Under the pieces are notes generated by a model, which worked only from the letters and a program-made list of their open reading frames with translations, was not told the DNA's origin and did not search any database. From Bradyrhizobium sp. (GTDB taxonomy: Bacteria > Pseudomonadota > Alphaproteobacteria > Rhizobiales > Xanthobacteraceae): a stretch of DNA of 64,000 nucleotides. Position numbers and translations under genes: made by a program. Each line of letters begins with the position of its first letter. The first letter of the stretch is position 1. Below, in pieces: positions 8,799 to 16,666 of the stretch. The stretch covers positions 17,393-81,392 of the forward strand of contig NZ_JAUSLT010000072.1 in assembly GCF_030646015.1 (NCBI RefSeq), given 5' to 3'.

Positions 8799-9677
8799 AT
8801 GCCCGAATTACCCGAAGTCGAGACCGTCCGCCGCGGCCTGCAGCCCGTCATGGAGGGATTCCTGATCGCGAAAGCGGAGGCCCGGCGCAAGGATCTGCGG
8901 TTTCCGTTCCAGAAGGATTTTGTCGCCAGGCTGGAGGGTCAGACCGTCACCGGGCTCGGCCGCCGCGCCAAATACCTGATGGCCGATCTGGGCTCCGGCG
9001 ACGTGCTGTTGATGCATCTGGGGATGTCGGGCTCGTTCCGCGTGGTCGCCGATGAGGGGACCAAATCGCCCGGCCAATTCCACCATCCGCGGAATGAGGA
9101 CCGCGCGCATGATCATGTGGTGTTTCACATGTCGTCGGGCGCATCCGTTGTTTTCAACGATCCGCGCCGTTTCGGCTACATGAAGATCATCGCGCGCCAC
9201 GCGCTGGAGGCGGAGCCGTTGCTGAAGGGGCTCGGCCCCGAGCCGCTCGGCAATGAATTCGACGCCACCATGCTGGCGCGCGCCTGCGCCGACAAGAAGA
9301 CCAGCCTGAAGGCCGCCCTGCTCGACCAGCGCGTGGTCGCGGGCCTCGGCAACATCTATGTCTGCGAGGCGCTGTATCGCTCGCAGCTGTCGCCGCGAAG
9401 GTCGGCCGCGACGCTGGCGAAGAAAAACGAGCCCACCGATCACGCCAAACGGCTGGTGAGCGCCATTCACGGCGTGCTCAACCAGGCCATCAAGGCGGGC
9501 GGCTCGTCGCTGCGCGATCATCGCCAGACCTCGGGCGAACTCGGGTATTTCCAGCATTCGTTCCAGGTCTACGACCGCGAAGGCGAGCCATGCCAGACAG
9601 CCAAGTGCGGCGGCATCGTCAAGCGGTTCACCCAGAACGGGCGTTCGACCTTCTGGTGCCCGAAATGCCAGAAGTAA
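8799..9677 (+). CDS. mutM: Formamidopyrimidine-DNA glycosylase (Fpg)
   Basis: MutM excises 8-oxoguanine and formamidopyrimidines from DNA and cleaves the abasic site. The 292-residue protein begins MPELPEVE, supplying the catalytic Pro2 and Glu3 after Met removal. The conserved Lys of the beta-hairpin is in GRRAKYLM, the helix-two-turns-helix contains [11 protein letters not shown], and the C-terminal zinc finger is C-x4-C followed by C-x2-C (CQTAKC and CPKC). The gene is divergent from ubiE, and a long symmetrical hairpin at 9869-9906 lies downstream, beyond a dispersed repeat. Confidence 0.97.
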   Translation: MPELPEVETVRRGLQPVMEGFLIAKAEARRKDLRFPFQKDFVARLEGQTVTGLGRRAKYLMADLGSGDVLLMHLGMSGSFRVVADEGTKSPGQFHHPRNEDRAHDHVVFHMSSGASVVFNDPRRFGYMKIIARHALEAEPLLKGLGPEPLGNEFDATMLARACADKKTSLKAALLDQRVVAGLGNIYVCEALYRSQLSPRRSAATLAKKNEPTDHAKRLVSAIHGVLNQAIKAGGSSLRDHRQTSGELGYFQHSFQVYDREGEPCQTAKCGGIVKRFTQNGRSTFWCPKCQK

Positions 9678-9719
9678 AAGGAAAGTGAGCCGCGCAAGCT
9701 GGCGGGCGCGCCGAACGCA

Positions 9720-9815
9720 GCCGTCATCCTGAGGTGCCAGCCTCGAAGGATGAGAGTTCCGCGCTTGTGGCCCATCCTTCGAGGCCTTCGCTTCGCTACG
9801 GCACCTCAGGATGAC
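9720..9815. repeat. Dispersed palindromic intergenic repeat, family A (short form)
   Basis: The outer arms GTCATCCTGAGGTGCC and GGCACCTCAGGATGAC are reverse complements, with an inner pair CCTCGAAGGATG and CATCCTTCGAGG. The whole element can fold into a long hairpin. Related copies lie at 14152, 15661 and 41140. It sits between mutM and parA. Confidence 0.8.
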
Positions 9816-9868
9816 GTCTCGCGAGTCACTGGATCGACGCAACGTGCGCGACCCCGTGACAAACGAAA

Positions 9869-9906
9869 CGAAGCAATCCGGCGGGGCTGGTAGCCGGATT
9901 GCTTCG
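9869..9906. terminator. Bidirectional terminator-like hairpin between mutM and parA
   Basis: A perfect 14-bp stem, CGAAGCAATCCGGC (9869-9882) with GCCGGATTGCTTCG (9893-9906), encloses a 10-nt loop. It lies 3' to both convergent genes. No run of T follows on either strand, so it may act as a transcript-end hairpin rather than a classical intrinsic terminator. Confidence 0.55.
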
Positions 9907-9971
9907 TCGCCTTGCTCTGCGCAATGCCCAGCGCCGAGCCTGGTGTTGGTGGCGAACCCGAGCGATCAGGT

Positions 9972-10727
9972 TCAGGAGGTCAGCGCGTCAGCGTGAACTG
10001 CTTCTTCCGGTGCCGGCAGGAACATCGTCGGAACGATGTCGGGCGAGGCCGGGAGCAGGCTGATCATCAGCGGCTCGTCGGCGGTCACGCCGCCGTTCAA
10101 CCGGGTCTCGACCCACTGCCAGAGGCCGCGGACTTCGTCGGCCGATTTGCCGGATGGCGCGTATTCGATGACTGCCAGACCGAGGCCCAGCGCATCCTGA
10201 TGATCGTTGCGCATGACGATGTAGGGCTGTGCGACCACGCTGGCGAGATCGTTCGATATCTCGTCGCCGAGGACGATCGCGGCATTGCTGACGCGCTGGC
10301 CGCGGATCGGGGTCTGGTTGAGGACGAAGGCAAACGGCGTGTTCCAGGCGCGGGCGAGGTTCAGCGTCGAAGCGGTGGCTTCGACATCGGCAACGCTCGG
10401 GCGCGACGGGATCAGGCATAGATCGGCGTAGCGAATGGCCGCCGTGGTCGCAGCACTGGTGCCGCCGGCGGTGTCGATGATAACAAGGGTCACGCCGCTG
10501 CGGTCCAGCGACTGCAGCTTGTCTTCGATATCACCGGCGCTGTAGACCGGCTCGACCAGCGGCTCGGCATAGGGGCGACGCCCCTGCCAGTTCGAAAGCG
10601 TGCCTTGCGGATCGGTCTCGATCAGGCGAACGGTGTGCCCGGCCTGGATGGCCGCCAGCGCGAGGCCGATGGCGAGCGTACTCTTGCCGCTACCACCCTT
10701 TTGGGTGGCTAGAACGATCGTATGCAT
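9972..10727 (-). CDS. Orphan ParA/MinD-family P-loop ATPase
   Basis: The 251-residue protein is a single ParA-type domain. The deviant Walker A is QKGGSGKST with the signature lysine, the Walker A' segment is IETDPQGTLSNW, and the Walker B is VIIDTAGG. These ATPases form nucleotide-dependent dimers that position DNA, protein clusters or division machinery. There is no parB-like gene or recognisable cargo gene on either side, so it is not a chromosome- or plasmid-partition locus; the cargo is unknown. It lacks the N-terminal helix-turn-helix of plasmid ParA proteins. The acidic, Pro-rich C-terminus (PASPDIVPTMFLPAPEEA) is unusual for minimal ParA proteins. Confidence 0.85.
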   Translation of the reverse strand: MHTIVLATQKGGSGKSTLAIGLALAAIQAGHTVRLIETDPQGTLSNWQGRRPYAEPLVEPVYSAGDIEDKLQSLDRSGVTLVIIDTAGGTSAATTAAIRYADLCLIPSRPSVADVEATASTLNLARAWNTPFAFVLNQTPIRGQRVSNAAIVLGDEISNDLASVVAQPYIVMRNDHQDALGLGLAVIEYAPSGKSADEVRGLWQWVETRLNGGVTADEPLMISLLPASPDIVPTMFLPAPEEAVHADALTS

Positions 10728-11098
10728 TGTAGTTCCTTTGAAGAATTTTTGAGGGATTTGCGGTACGCTCTACTGGTGCATCACATTCTGCGATGCCGAG
10801 CATTCTCGCTCAGGACTGCCGGCCCGATCCCAAAACGTCATGGATCGCGGCTGTCCGAATCACCTAACTCTTCGACGCTACCTTTTTTGAGGTATCTGGC
10901 TATTCCGGAACAATACGGTACCGCGAAGCTTTGCCCGGGTAACCGTCACAGTTGTCCATCCAGCGAAGAGACGGCCAGCACGATGCGCAAGGTCTCGATC
11001 GAGGCGGCTCTGGAGCCGCGGTCGGCAAATTGAAATTCCCGACACGATCAAGACGATTGATACATAGTGTCACCCGCGACAATGGAGGATGGCTGAGC
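10728..11098. other. Divergent intergenic region parA / gamma-glutamyltransferase
   Basis: This 371-bp region separates two divergent genes and must hold both promoters. It is AT-richer near 10735-10760 and 10880-10915. No coding frame with good context was found. An upstream in-frame extension of the transferase from 10952 reads through this DNA but has no family similarity. A GGAGG at 11084-11088 is the ribosome binding site for the ATG at 11099. Confidence 0.45.
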
Positions 11099-12778
11099 AT
11101 GACCGGCAACTGGCGCGATCGCACCGACACCGTCTTCGAGTGTCAGAAGCAGCCGGCATCGGGCAGCCGCGGCATGGTGGTCAGCAATCATCCGCTGGCC
11201 TCGGCCGCGGGTGCGGAGATGCTCGCCGCCGGCGGCAACGCCATCGATGCCGCGATCGCTACGCTGTTCACGCTGACCGTGGTCGAGCCGATGATGGTCG
11301 GCATCATCGGCGGCGGCATGGCGCATATCCGGCTCGCCGACGGCAGTCACCGTTTCATCGACGGCCAAAGCACCGTTCCCCTTGCGGTGAGGCCGGATAC
11401 CTATCGCTCGAAGCCGGGCTCGGCCCATGACGTGTTCGATACCGTCGGCGACGAAAACCTGAACGGCCCGAAGGCGGTCGCGGTGCCCGGTTCGCTCAAG
11501 GCCTGGTGCGAGACGTTGCGGCGGTTCGGTACCATGCCGCTCGCCGATGTCATGCAGCCCGCGATCAAGCACGCCTCGCGCGGCTATGCGGCGACGCCTT
11601 ATCTGCATGAATGCATCAGCGACGGCGCGGCCGAGATGCTGAAGAACAAGGCGATCTCGGCGATCTATCTGCCTGATGGTACGCCGCTGAAGGTCGGCGA
11701 GCGCGTCGTGCAATCGGAATATGCCGAGACGCTGAGCTATATTGCGCAGCATGGTGACGCCGCGCTCTATACGGGGCAGCTCGGCGACGTCCTCGTCGAT
11801 TACATGAAGGCCAATGGCGGCTTCATCACGCGGCAGGACCTGACATCCTACAAGACCGTCGAGCGCGCGCCGATCCGGGCCGATTATCGCGGCTGGCAGA
11901 TTCTCGGGCCGCCGCCGCCCGCCGCCTCCGGCGTGCACATCGCGCAGATGCTGAATATTCTGGAGGGTTACGACATCGCAGCGCTCGGCTTCGGCACCGT
12001 GCAGACCATCCATTATCTCGCCGAGGTGTTGAAGATCGCCTTTGCCGATCGCGCCGCCGCCAGCGGCGATCCGGATTTTGTCGGCGTACCGGTGGAGCGG
12101 CTGACCTCGAAGGACTATGCCAAAGAGCGCCGCGGTGCGATCGATCCGAAGCGCGCGCAAAAATGGAGCGCTGAAGTGGCGCAGCTCGAGGGCGCGCACA
12201 CCACCCATATGACCGCCGCCGACGCGATGGGGAATGTGGTCGCGACCACGCAGACCATCAACAATCTGTTCGGCGCCAAAATCCTGATTCCCGGCCTCGG
12301 CACGGTGCCGAACAATTACATGAACCTGTACGATCCCCGGCCGGGCCACGCGCTGTCGCTGGCGCCGGGCAAGCGCGTCACCACGTCGATGTCGCCCATG
12401 ATGGCGCTGCGCGACGGCAAGCTCGTCTATGCGCTGGGCCTGCCCGGCGGCAAAAAGATTTTTCCGAGCGCCATGCAGGCGTTGATCAATCTGATCGATC
12501 ACGGCATGAGCCTGCAGGAGGCGGTCGAGGCGCCCAGGGTCTGGACCGAAGGCAATGCGCTGGAGGTCGAGGCGACGGTTCCCGACGGCGTTCGCACGGC
12601 GCTGGTGTCGATGGGGCATCAGGTACTCGCCGTATCGACCGTGGCCGGCGGCATGAACGCGATCCAGTTTCACGATGACGGTTCGATGTCGGGCGCGGCG
12701 TGCTGGCGCGCCGACGGCACGCCGGTCGCCCTCGCCGGAGGTCTCGCGCGCGCGGGCATCCGGTTCGGCCTGGCGTGA
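11099..12778 (+). CDS. ggt: Gamma-glutamyltransferase family protein (Ntn hydrolase)
   Basis: Members cleave or transfer gamma-glutamyl groups from glutathione or related amides after self-processing into two subunits. The 559-residue product starts at ATG 11099 behind GGAGG. The N-terminal half carries SNHPLASAAGAEMLAAGGNAIDAAIA, typical of the family, and the autoprocessing/nucleophile threonine is in AHTTHMTAADAMGNVV. The C-terminal part includes the substrate-pocket GLPGGKKIFPSAMQ. No Sec or Tat signal peptide is visible, so this is probably a cytoplasmic member of the YwrD-like branch rather than periplasmic glutathione hydrolase. Substrate is therefore uncertain; acylase or hydrolase activity on other amides is possible. 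Confidence 0.88.
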   Translation: MTGNWRDRTDTVFECQKQPASGSRGMVVSNHPLASAAGAEMLAAGGNAIDAAIATLFTLTVVEPMMVGIIGGGMAHIRLADGSHRFIDGQSTVPLAVRPDTYRSKPGSAHDVFDTVGDENLNGPKAVAVPGSLKAWCETLRRFGTMPLADVMQPAIKHASRGYAATPYLHECISDGAAEMLKNKAISAIYLPDGTPLKVGERVVQSEYAETLSYIAQHGDAALYTGQLGDVLVDYMKANGGFITRQDLTSYKTVERAPIRADYRGWQILGPPPPAASGVHIAQMLNILEGYDIAALGFGTVQTIHYLAEVLKIAFADRAAASGDPDFVGVPVERLTSKDYAKERRGAIDPKRAQKWSAEVAQLEGAHTTHMTAADAMGNVVATTQTINNLFGAKILIPGLGTVPNNYMNLYDPRPGHALSLAPGKRVTTSMSPMMALRDGKLVYALGLPGGKKIFPSAMQALINLIDHGMSLQEAVEAPRVWTEGNALEVEATVPDGVRTALVSMGHQVLAVSTVAGGMNAIQFHDDGSMSGAACWRADGTPVALAGGLARAGIRFGLA

Positions 12779-12808
12779 CCGGCGCGGGATTGCGCAGCCG
12801 CACGTTGG

Positions 12809-13225
12809 TCAGGGCAGACGGCCGCCTTGCAGGTGGAATGTCCAGCCGGCCGCGGTGACGGCCTGCTGCACGGCATCGCGCACTTGCGCGTAGTCGATCG
12901 CGCCGCCGCCTCCCGGCGAAGCGTCGGCGCGTTCGCCGGACAATTTCCAGCCGCTTACTTTGGTTTTTTCGACGGTCACGGTCGGCGGCGGCAGGCCCCA
13001 GCTCGACTCGGTAACAGATTCACGAAATTGCACCGTGCGATCCGCGACCGACGGCCGGCACGACATCCGGTAGTTGACGGTGCGGGCGCCGAGCCACCAT
13101 TTCGACCGGATCGGCTGGGCTTCGCCCGTCAATCCTTGCCCGTCCTCATGGACGGTCAGACCGAGCGCGCCAAGCCGGGCTTTCAGCGCAGCCAACAGAT
13201 CCTGTTCGGACGACGGGTCGGGCAC
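12809..13225 (-). CDS. Conserved hypothetical protein, 138 aa
   Basis: I do not recognise this protein. It begins at a GTG (MPDPSSEQDLL), has no signal peptide or membrane segment, and looks like a small soluble domain: an amphipathic N-terminal helix (DLLAALKARLGALGLTV), a central strand-rich part with SKWWLGARTVNYRMSCRP, a Gly-rich loop (SPGGGGAIDY), and a final helix-strand pair. It lies 9 bp after the start-side neighbour (an RDD-like protein) on the same strand and is the last gene of a three-gene unit with the exported protein at 14008. Confidence 0.7.
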   Translation of the reverse strand: MPDPSSEQDLLAALKARLGALGLTVHEDGQGLTGEAQPIRSKWWLGARTVNYRMSCRPSVADRTVQFRESVTESSWGLPPPTVTVEKTKVSGWKLSGERADASPGGGGAIDYAQVRDAVQQAVTAAGWTFHLQGGRLP

Positions 13226-13234
13226 TTTTTCTCC

Positions 13235-13480
13235 TCAGTGCGTGTACAGGATGCGCTGCCAGATCGTGCCGCCCAGATATTTGCTGCCGGCCACGAAGTA
13301 GACGATGACAAGCGCGAACAGGATCAGCGCCGGCATGCCTTCGAGTTTGAATCCCTCGGCGGTAACGCTGCCGGTCAAGTAGCCGATCGCGTAACCACCG
13401 CCGAAGAACACCGTCGCGAAGTCGAGAATGGCGGCGAGCACCTTGCGCCAGGTGGCTACCGGTTTGACCGTGTCGGTCAT
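13235..13480 (-). CDS. Small RDD-like membrane protein
   Basis: The 81-residue product has two hydrophobic helices (about residues 15-36 and 48-66) separated by a short loop. The sequence AAILDFATVFFGGGYAIGYLTG with an Asp in the first helix and the ending GTIWQRIL resembles a minimal RDD-family unit, a family of small membrane proteins of mostly unknown role. It sits between an exported protein and a soluble hypothetical on the same strand, with gaps of about 10 bp, so co-expression is likely. Confidence 0.7.
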   Translation of the reverse strand: MTDTVKPVATWRKVLAAILDFATVFFGGGYAIGYLTGSVTAEGFKLEGMPALILFALVIVYFVAGSKYLGGTIWQRILYTH

Positions 13481-13489
13481 ATCAGCGCC

Positions 13490-14008
13490 TCACTTGCCGA
13501 TGGCGGAAAAATCGGTGGCCCCATGGGTGAGAAGACCAGCGTCGCCGGCGTCGCTGGTCGATGTATCCCGGACCTTCACGTCGATCGCAATCAGCTTCAG
13601 CTCGCCCTCCGAAACCGCGAAGTCGAGTTCATAGCTGAGGCGGCTCGGCGTCGTGTCGAAATAGCCACGCAGCATCAGCGATCCGTTGCTTGCGAATTTT
13701 GCCGGGGTGGTCGGAACGATCGGCTTCGCCGCGATCGTGTCGATGTGCTTGCCGGCGAACACCTTGAAGGCCTGCTTCAGGGTATCGGCGCTGAACCTGT
13801 CGCGGAACGGCTTGGCCATTTTGGCGTACATCACGGCGTAGTTGCCGGTCAGGTTGGCGTCGTTGAAGGTCAGCAGCGAGGTCTTGACCATGACCTCCTC
13901 GACGAAGGGCGTCGGCAGCGGCGGGGATTGCGCAACCGCCGAACCGGAGCCGGTGATGCAGACGGCGAGCGTTGCGATCGTCGTCGTCAAAAGGCGTTTC
14001 ATGGTCAT
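13490..14008 (-). CDS. Exported hypothetical protein
   Basis: The predicted product is about 172 residues with a Sec signal peptide, MTMKRLLTTTIATLAVCITG, and a likely cleavage after AVA-Q. The mature part describes a small alpha+beta domain: a helix TSLLTFNDANLTGNYAVMYAKMAKPFRDRFSADTLKQAF and later strands SRLSYELDFAVSEGELKLIAIDVKV, reminiscent of SnoaL/DUF3887-like folds. I chose ATG 14008 because GGGG precedes it; ATG 14002 is an alternative. It heads a unit with the RDD-like and hypothetical genes downstream. No function can be assigned. Confidence 0.75.
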   Translation of the reverse strand: MTMKRLLTTTIATLAVCITGSGSAVAQSPPLPTPFVEEVMVKTSLLTFNDANLTGNYAVMYAKMAKPFRDRFSADTLKQAFKVFAGKHIDTIAAKPIVPTTPAKFASNGSLMLRGYFDTTPSRLSYELDFAVSEGELKLIAIDVKVRDTSTSDAGDAGLLTHGATDFSAIGK

Positions 14009-14151
14009 GCCCCGTGAAATGGCTTGTGCCGAAATGAATAGCGAACTGGAGCGGCAATTAGCCTCGCCGGCATTGATCCACGTCAACAATCCGGCCGCGC
14101 CACCGGCGATTTCGTGACCCACTTCATGATCGGGAAGGCAGGCGGCACGGT

Positions 14152-14221
14152 ATTCCCCATGGCGAGGAGGGTGTCTTCCCGGCAGCGCCCTTGCGCTGTC
14201 CGGCGCGGCTCTCAGGATGAG
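14152..14221. repeat. Family A intergenic repeat, internally deleted copy
   Basis: The segment with GGCAGCGCCCTTGCGCTGTC and a terminal CTCAGGATGAG matches the ends and core of the full copies at 15661 and 41140 but lacks their middle part. It lies between two same-strand genes. Confidence 0.65.
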
Positions 14222-14227
14222 TTGGCG

Positions 14228-15580
14228 CTACTTCCGCACGCAGATCACGCGCACCACGGACGCCTTGGCGTCCGCCGATCCGCCCGCCGCAGTGACGCCA
14301 TTGGCTTTGAGAAAGCCGCGCACGGTATCGGCCGGCACCAGCGCCGCGGCTGCGGCATTGGCCGGTCCCGCCACCTGCACCGGCTTCAACAGCGCGATCC
14401 CTGCGAATTTGCCGTCGGTATCGAGCGCCGCGGCACCGGAAAAACCCAACCCCGGCGCCGGCGACAGTTCGCTGCCACTGCCGCCTGGCGTGATCGACGC
14501 CTTGACGCTGCTCGCCGCGGCGCGGCCGGCCTGGTTCTGCGGATCGGCGATCCCCGTCAGTTCGACGCTGGATTTCGCTGCGCCATTGCCGAGATTCAGC
14601 GGCGTCAGTCCGCGCGCGCCGTAGATGCGCAGCAGCGCGAGATCGTGATCCTTGTCCTCGGCGACGCGGTCGGCGTTGCCATGGCCGGCGATCGCGATCG
14701 CGAGGCAGCTGTCGGTGACCTGACGGTCGGTCAGGATGGCGCCGTCGCCGCTGACGACAATGCCGGTGCCGTATTCGACGGTCTTGCGCGGCGGCGGGCC
14801 GGCGGCCTGCGCGCCCGCCGGGAACGGGTTGAAGGCGCTCGACATCGCGATCACCACCGGCTCGACGGTGTTCTCGACGGCCTGGTCGTACAGGATGGTG
14901 AGGATGCGGACCTCGTCGCCCTTGAACGTCCCGCGCAGATAGAATTTCTTCAGGCCCTGCAAGCCCGACAGCACGAAGAAGTCCGGCTTGACCACCGTGT
15001 AGTCGATCTTGCGCCCGCCAGGCTCCTTCTTTTCCTGCTCGGCGAGTTTTGCAGTGCTCGGATTGGCTTCCTTGCGCCGCGACAGCTGGATCTGGACGGT
15101 GCCGGTGGCGGAGGTCCATTTGCTGCCATTGGCGTCGGTCGATTGCTGCGGCACCAGTTTGGTCGGGATGCCCAGCCGCGCCCCGGTGCCCATATCGGTG
15201 ACGATCTTCCAGCCGACGTTTTCCTGTTTGCGCTTCGCCGTCTCGGCGAGGATGCCGCGCTCCTGCGGATTGAGCACGCCGGTCTGCTTGGCACCGCGGC
15301 CCTTCTGGAATTCCTTGATGGCGGCGATCATGCGCTCGCTGACTTCGCCCGTGATCGCGCCATTGTACTGGCCGACCCAGGCGAGATCCGACTGGATCGC
15401 CAGGCGTTCGGCCTGCGGCATCGCCTTGGCGGTATCGGCCGGGGTCTGCAGCGCGGGCCGGATCGGCACGGTGGTGACCGGCTTTGCATTGGCGCCGGCC
15501 GTGGCCGGCGGCGTCAGCTGGGCCTGGGCGGAAGCCCCCATCGCTGCGAACATCAATGTTGCCGTCAGCAACGATCTCAT
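14228..15580 (-). CDS. Secreted peptidoglycan-binding protein with a degenerate trypsin-like serine protease domain
   Basis: The 450-residue protein starts at ATG 15580 with a Sec signal MRSLLTATLMFAAMGASAQA. A PGBD1-like region follows (about 60-115: LAWVGQYNGAITGEVSERMIAAIKEFQKG). The C-terminal half (about 255-445) has the layout of S1C/trypsin-like proteases: YGTGIVVSGDGAILTDRQVTD, the Asp-containing HDLALLRI (Asp313), and GLGFSGAAALD (Ser381). The position normally held by catalytic His (ILTNxHV) is RQ (286-287), and GNSGGP is replaced by GFSGAA, so proteolysis looks lost. A cell-wall-associated scaffold or inhibitor-like role is possible. Frames extending upstream of 15580 only read an intergenic repeat and the opposite gene. 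Confidence 0.8.
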   Translation of the reverse strand: MRSLLTATLMFAAMGASAQAQLTPPATAGANAKPVTTVPIRPALQTPADTAKAMPQAERLAIQSDLAWVGQYNGAITGEVSERMIAAIKEFQKGRGAKQTGVLNPQERGILAETAKRKQENVGWKIVTDMGTGARLGIPTKLVPQQSTDANGSKWTSATGTVQIQLSRRKEANPSTAKLAEQEKKEPGGRKIDYTVVKPDFFVLSGLQGLKKFYLRGTFKGDEVRILTILYDQAVENTVEPVVIAMSSAFNPFPAGAQAAGPPPRKTVEYGTGIVVSGDGAILTDRQVTDSCLAIAIAGHGNADRVAEDKDHDLALLRIYGARGLTPLNLGNGAAKSSVELTGIADPQNQAGRAAASSVKASITPGGSGSELSPAPGLGFSGAAALDTDGKFAGIALLKPVQVAGPANAAAAALVPADTVRGFLKANGVTAAGGSADAKASVVRVICVRK

Positions 15581-15660
15581 GACAGGTCCCGGTCCATTAA
15601 AGTCAGTGCAATTAAGCACATCTGCTTGGTCGGCAACAGCTGAGCGAAGGTTCAAGCAAC

Positions 15661-15796
15661 CCCTCATCCTGAGGAGCCGCGCGTGCTTCGCGCGGCGTCT
15701 CGAAGGATGGCTGCAGGCAGTGTGCCAGATGGTTCGAGACGCGCGCCGGACAGCGCAAGGGCGCTGCCGGGAAGACGCGCTCCTCACCATGAGGTA
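15661..15796 (+). repeat. Family A intergenic repeat, full copy 1
   Basis: About 135 bp starting CTCATCCTGAGGAGCCGCGC and ending CTCCTCACCATGAGG. It contains inner inverted pairs such as GTCTCGAAGGATGG and GGTTCGAGACGCGC. A closely matching copy in the opposite orientation lies at 41140-41277. It fills the gap upstream of the MoeB-like gene. Confidence 0.85.
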
Positions 15797-15829
15797 TTGG
15801 TGGGCGATGAGGAAGGACAAAAACCGACC

Positions 15830-16639
15830 ATGCTGAGCGCCGAGGAACTCGAACGATACGCCCGCCACATCGTGCTGCGCGAGGTCGGCGGTCCCGGCCA
15901 GGCCGCGCTGAAGGAAGCCGCGGTGCTGGTGATCGGCGCCGGCGGCCTCGGCGCGCCCGCGCTGATGTATCTCGCCGCGGCCGGCGTCGGCACGCTCGGT
16001 GCGGTCGACGACGACATGGTGTCGTTGTCCAATCTGCAGCGCCAGATCATTCATTCGACGCCTGACATCGGCCGCCAGAAGGTCGACAGCGCCGCCGGGC
16101 AAATCTACGCGCTCAACCCGCACGTCCGCTTCGCCGCGCACGCCTCGCGGCTGACGGCCGGCAATGCGATGGAGCTGATCGGCAGTTACGATCTGGTGCT
16201 CGACGGCTCCGACAATTTCGAAACCCGCTATCTGGTGTCGGATGCGTGCTTCCTCGCCGGCAAGCCGCTGATCACGGCCGCACTCGGCATGTTCGACGGA
16301 TCGCTGACCACGATCCGCGCCCATGAGACCAACGCCGAGGGCGAATTCAACCCGACCTATCGCTGCCTGTTTCCCGAACCGCCCCCGGCGGGGACGGTGC
16401 CGGCCTGCGCCGAGGCCGGGGTGCTGGGCGCGCTGGCGGGGGTGCTGGGATCGATGATGGCGCTGGAGGCGATCCGCGAGATTGTCGGTTTCGGCGAGGG
16501 GCTGGTCGGCCGGCTGCTGATGATCGACGCCCGCGCGATGCGGTTCGAAACCCTGCGCTACAAGCGCGATCCGTCAAACCCGCTCAACGGCGATAAGCCG
16601 GCGATCACGGATCTCAGCGGATATCTGAACGAGATCTGA
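15830..16639 (+). CDS. moeB: MoeB/ThiF/HesA-family E1-like adenylyltransferase
   Basis: These enzymes adenylate the C-terminal Gly-Gly of small sulfur carriers such as MoaD for molybdopterin synthesis. The 269-residue product starts at ATG 15830. It has the nucleotide-binding VLVIGAGGLGAPALMYLAAAG, the Asn-Arg-containing SNLQRQIIHS, and the catalytic Asp region LVLDGSDNFETRYLVSD. The two zinc CxxC pairs of canonical MoeB are largely gone: NPTYRC (Thr176, only Cys179 kept) and RDPSNPLNG (Asn250, Asn253). There is no moaD or thiS neighbour, so the partner carrier cannot be read from context. Confidence 0.88.
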   Translation: MLSAEELERYARHIVLREVGGPGQAALKEAAVLVIGAGGLGAPALMYLAAAGVGTLGAVDDDMVSLSNLQRQIIHSTPDIGRQKVDSAAGQIYALNPHVRFAAHASRLTAGNAMELIGSYDLVLDGSDNFETRYLVSDACFLAGKPLITAALGMFDGSLTTIRAHETNAEGEFNPTYRCLFPEPPPAGTVPACAEAGVLGALAGVLGSMMALEAIREIVGFGEGLVGRLLMIDARAMRFETLRYKRDPSNPLNGDKPAITDLSGYLNEI

Positions 16640-16666
16640 GACGCCGCAGGCAGCCGGGCTTCCGTT

